A stretch of DNA of 14,169 nt from Baffinella frigidus. Its lineage: Eukaryota > Cryptophyceae > Cryptomonadales > Baffinellaceae. Every line of letters starts with the position of its first letter. Within the stretch, counting starts at the first letter, position 1. The translations under genes and the position numbers were made by a program. Positions 13,449 to 14,169 of this stretch are shown here, piece after piece. The notes under the pieces are model-generated. The model ran no database searches. It saw only the letters and a program-made list of their open reading frames with translations, and was not told the DNA's origin. The stretch is taken from assembly GCA_026770585.1 (NCBI GenBank), contig MU647302.1, positions 95,744 through 109,912 on the forward strand, written 5' to 3'.

Positions 13449-13790
13449 AGCATGCCCTCCGAAGTTAACCAATCGAAGATGTGAGTTGAGTAATTTATCG
13501 CCGGGAGCTGTTCGAAATCGAACCAAATGGCCAAACGCCCACCTGCACGCCAACAAGCTAAAACCGAGATTTGGTCCACGTGAATAGGGTAACGGCCTGA
13601 AAATGGGGTACTTAGGCCTACGGTATTGCCTAGGACCTCCTACCGTAGGTCGAGACTTTTTGGTCCTAGGATCCCTCGGCCTAGGGTAGGAGGTCCCAGG
13701 CAATGCCGTACGCCTAACTACCCCATTTTCAGGACGTTAGCCTATGAACGACGGAGGCATGCCGTTACTTCAAGTACCTCTTCCGCGGAT
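13449..13790. repeat. repeat L, copy 2, split by foldback D
   Basis: AGCATGCCCTCCGAAGTTAA to TTTGGTCCACG, then element D, then GGAGGCATGCCGTTACTTCA. See the empty copy at 11661. On the minus strand a GGTTCGATTTC box follows TAGCTTGTTGG by about 35 nt. Confidence 0.85.
13583..13747. mobile_element. foldback family AB, copy D, full length 165 bp
   Basis: AATAGGGTAACGGCCTGAAA to CAGGACGTTAGCCTATGA; inverted orientation relative to copy B and the same length. Flanks ACGTG and ACGAC are decayed copies of target ACGTT seen in repeat L1 and beside copy C. Confidence 0.9.
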
Positions 13791-13845
13791 GTGGCGTGGC
13801 AACGCGGCCGTGGCGGTGAGCGTCCGGCTGCCAAAGCTCTCGTAA
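13778..13845 (-). pseudogene. block S copy 1, possible exon
   Basis: Minus frame YESFGSRTLTATAALPRHIR then GRG and donor AGAG|GTACTT (phase 1). Same frame and donor position as copy 2. Truncated upstream by sequence related to element H. Confidence 0.3.
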
Positions 13846-13849
13846 CGTA

Positions 13850-13936
13850 GTGATTTTCAGTATATTTGGTCACGAAACCGCCCGTTTTTCCGGCGCCACG
13901 CGATAATTTCCCCACAAACCGCCTACAATTGACTCC
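13850..13936. mobile_element. partial family H copy, reversed
   Basis: TTGGTCACGAAACCGCCCGT, GGCGCCACGCGATAATTTCC and CCGCCTACAATTGACTC are the reverse complement of the interior of 12990-13075. Terminal CCACACGAGG is missing. Confidence 0.7.
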
Positions 13937-13958
13937 CGGGGAATTGACATTTGACGAC

Positions 13959-14083
13959 CTCTGCCGAGGATCTGGCGTGGCAACGCGGCCGTGGCGGTCA
14001 GCGTCCGGCTGCCGAAGCTCTCGTAGGACTCTTCTTTCACGAGCCCCGTTCGAGGCCCAGCGACGCCGAGGAATGGTAATGGC
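13959..14083 (-). CDS. block S copy 2, possible exon of unknown gene
   Basis: On the minus strand AACCTCCAG|G ends a telomere-like array. The open frame reads PLPFLGVAGPRTGLVKEESY then ESFGSRTLTATAALPRQILG and reaches AGAG|GTCGTC, phase 1. No ATG, so it would be internal. The two shared-block differences with copy 1 in ESFGSRTLTATAALPR (TTC/TTT, CTG/CTC) are both silent. Its 3' part coincides with a family J end, so repeat-derived sequence is an alternative. Confidence 0.35.
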
Positions 14084-14087
14084 CTGG

Positions 14088-14169
14088 AGGTTAGGGTTAG
14101 GGGTTGGGGTCTGGGGTTTGGGGTTGGGGTTTGGGGTTTGGGGTTTGGGGTTTGGGGTTTGGGGTTTGG
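14088..14169. repeat. TTTGGGG-type heptamer array, runs off the window
   Basis: TTAGGGTTAGGGG then repeated GGGGTTT units to the last base. C-rich strand ends ACCTCCAG at 14084. The full length cannot be seen. Confidence 0.95.

Noticed and set aside
11604-13579. Minus ORFs beginning MDQIS.LACW.AGG in two places
   Set aside because: Both are translations of repeat L with an indel between copies; no consistent 3' continuation.
14088-14169. A true chromosome end
   Set aside because: The G-rich strand points outward, but units are mixed variants like six internal arrays; the window simply stops here.
1-14169. tRNA, rRNA, transposase, reverse transcriptase or integrase genes
   Set aside because: Read on both strands; no recognisable motif for any of them. 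All mobile elements here look non-autonomous.

Overview
This is nuclear DNA from a microbial eukaryote, most likely an alga or related protist. The evidence is spliceosomal introns with GT/AG borders, AATAAA poly(A) signals, a WD40 gene, an IMPACT-family gene, telomere-like heptamers of the TTTAGGG class, and many small inverted-repeat elements. I cannot name the species. Nothing looks prokaryotic or viral.

Region 1 (1-4250, + strand) holds the C-terminal half of an IMPACT/YIH1 (UPF0029) gene. One intact exon set (524-605, 1707-1785, 2714-2765, 2945-3025) joins in frame to 97 codons plus stop. The same exons also occur as several broken or extra copies, laid out in gene order: about four of exon X, five of exon Y, two or three of the VVVS end, one of exon W and four of the last exon V. 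Foldback elements interrupt several of the copies. Region 2 (4380-4780) holds two more foldbacks.

Region 3 (4931-6360, - strand) is a WD40 beta-propeller gene whose last intron contains a telomere-like array. Region 4 (6361-9542) is mostly non-coding: a pyrimidine tract and doubtful ORF, two foldbacks, a likely first exon (7576-7665, +), a large TTCAGGG array, a hAT-like element and a pair of TA-flanked foldbacks.

Region 5 (9543-14091, - strand) appears to carry one unrecognised gene. A good two-exon C-terminus (9853-9543) has a poly(A) signal behind it. Upstream lie four copies of a short exon (P) and two copies of another possible exon (S), with mobile elements among and inside them.

Two themes stand out. 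First, exon-sized pieces of two genes are amplified in order and in the same orientation. Second, the telomere-like arrays sit at intron 3' ends: nearly all finish, on their C-rich strand, in a splice-acceptor-like (C/T)CAG, and in three genes splicing there restores reading frame. No expression data are available here, so all splice models are read from sequence alone.
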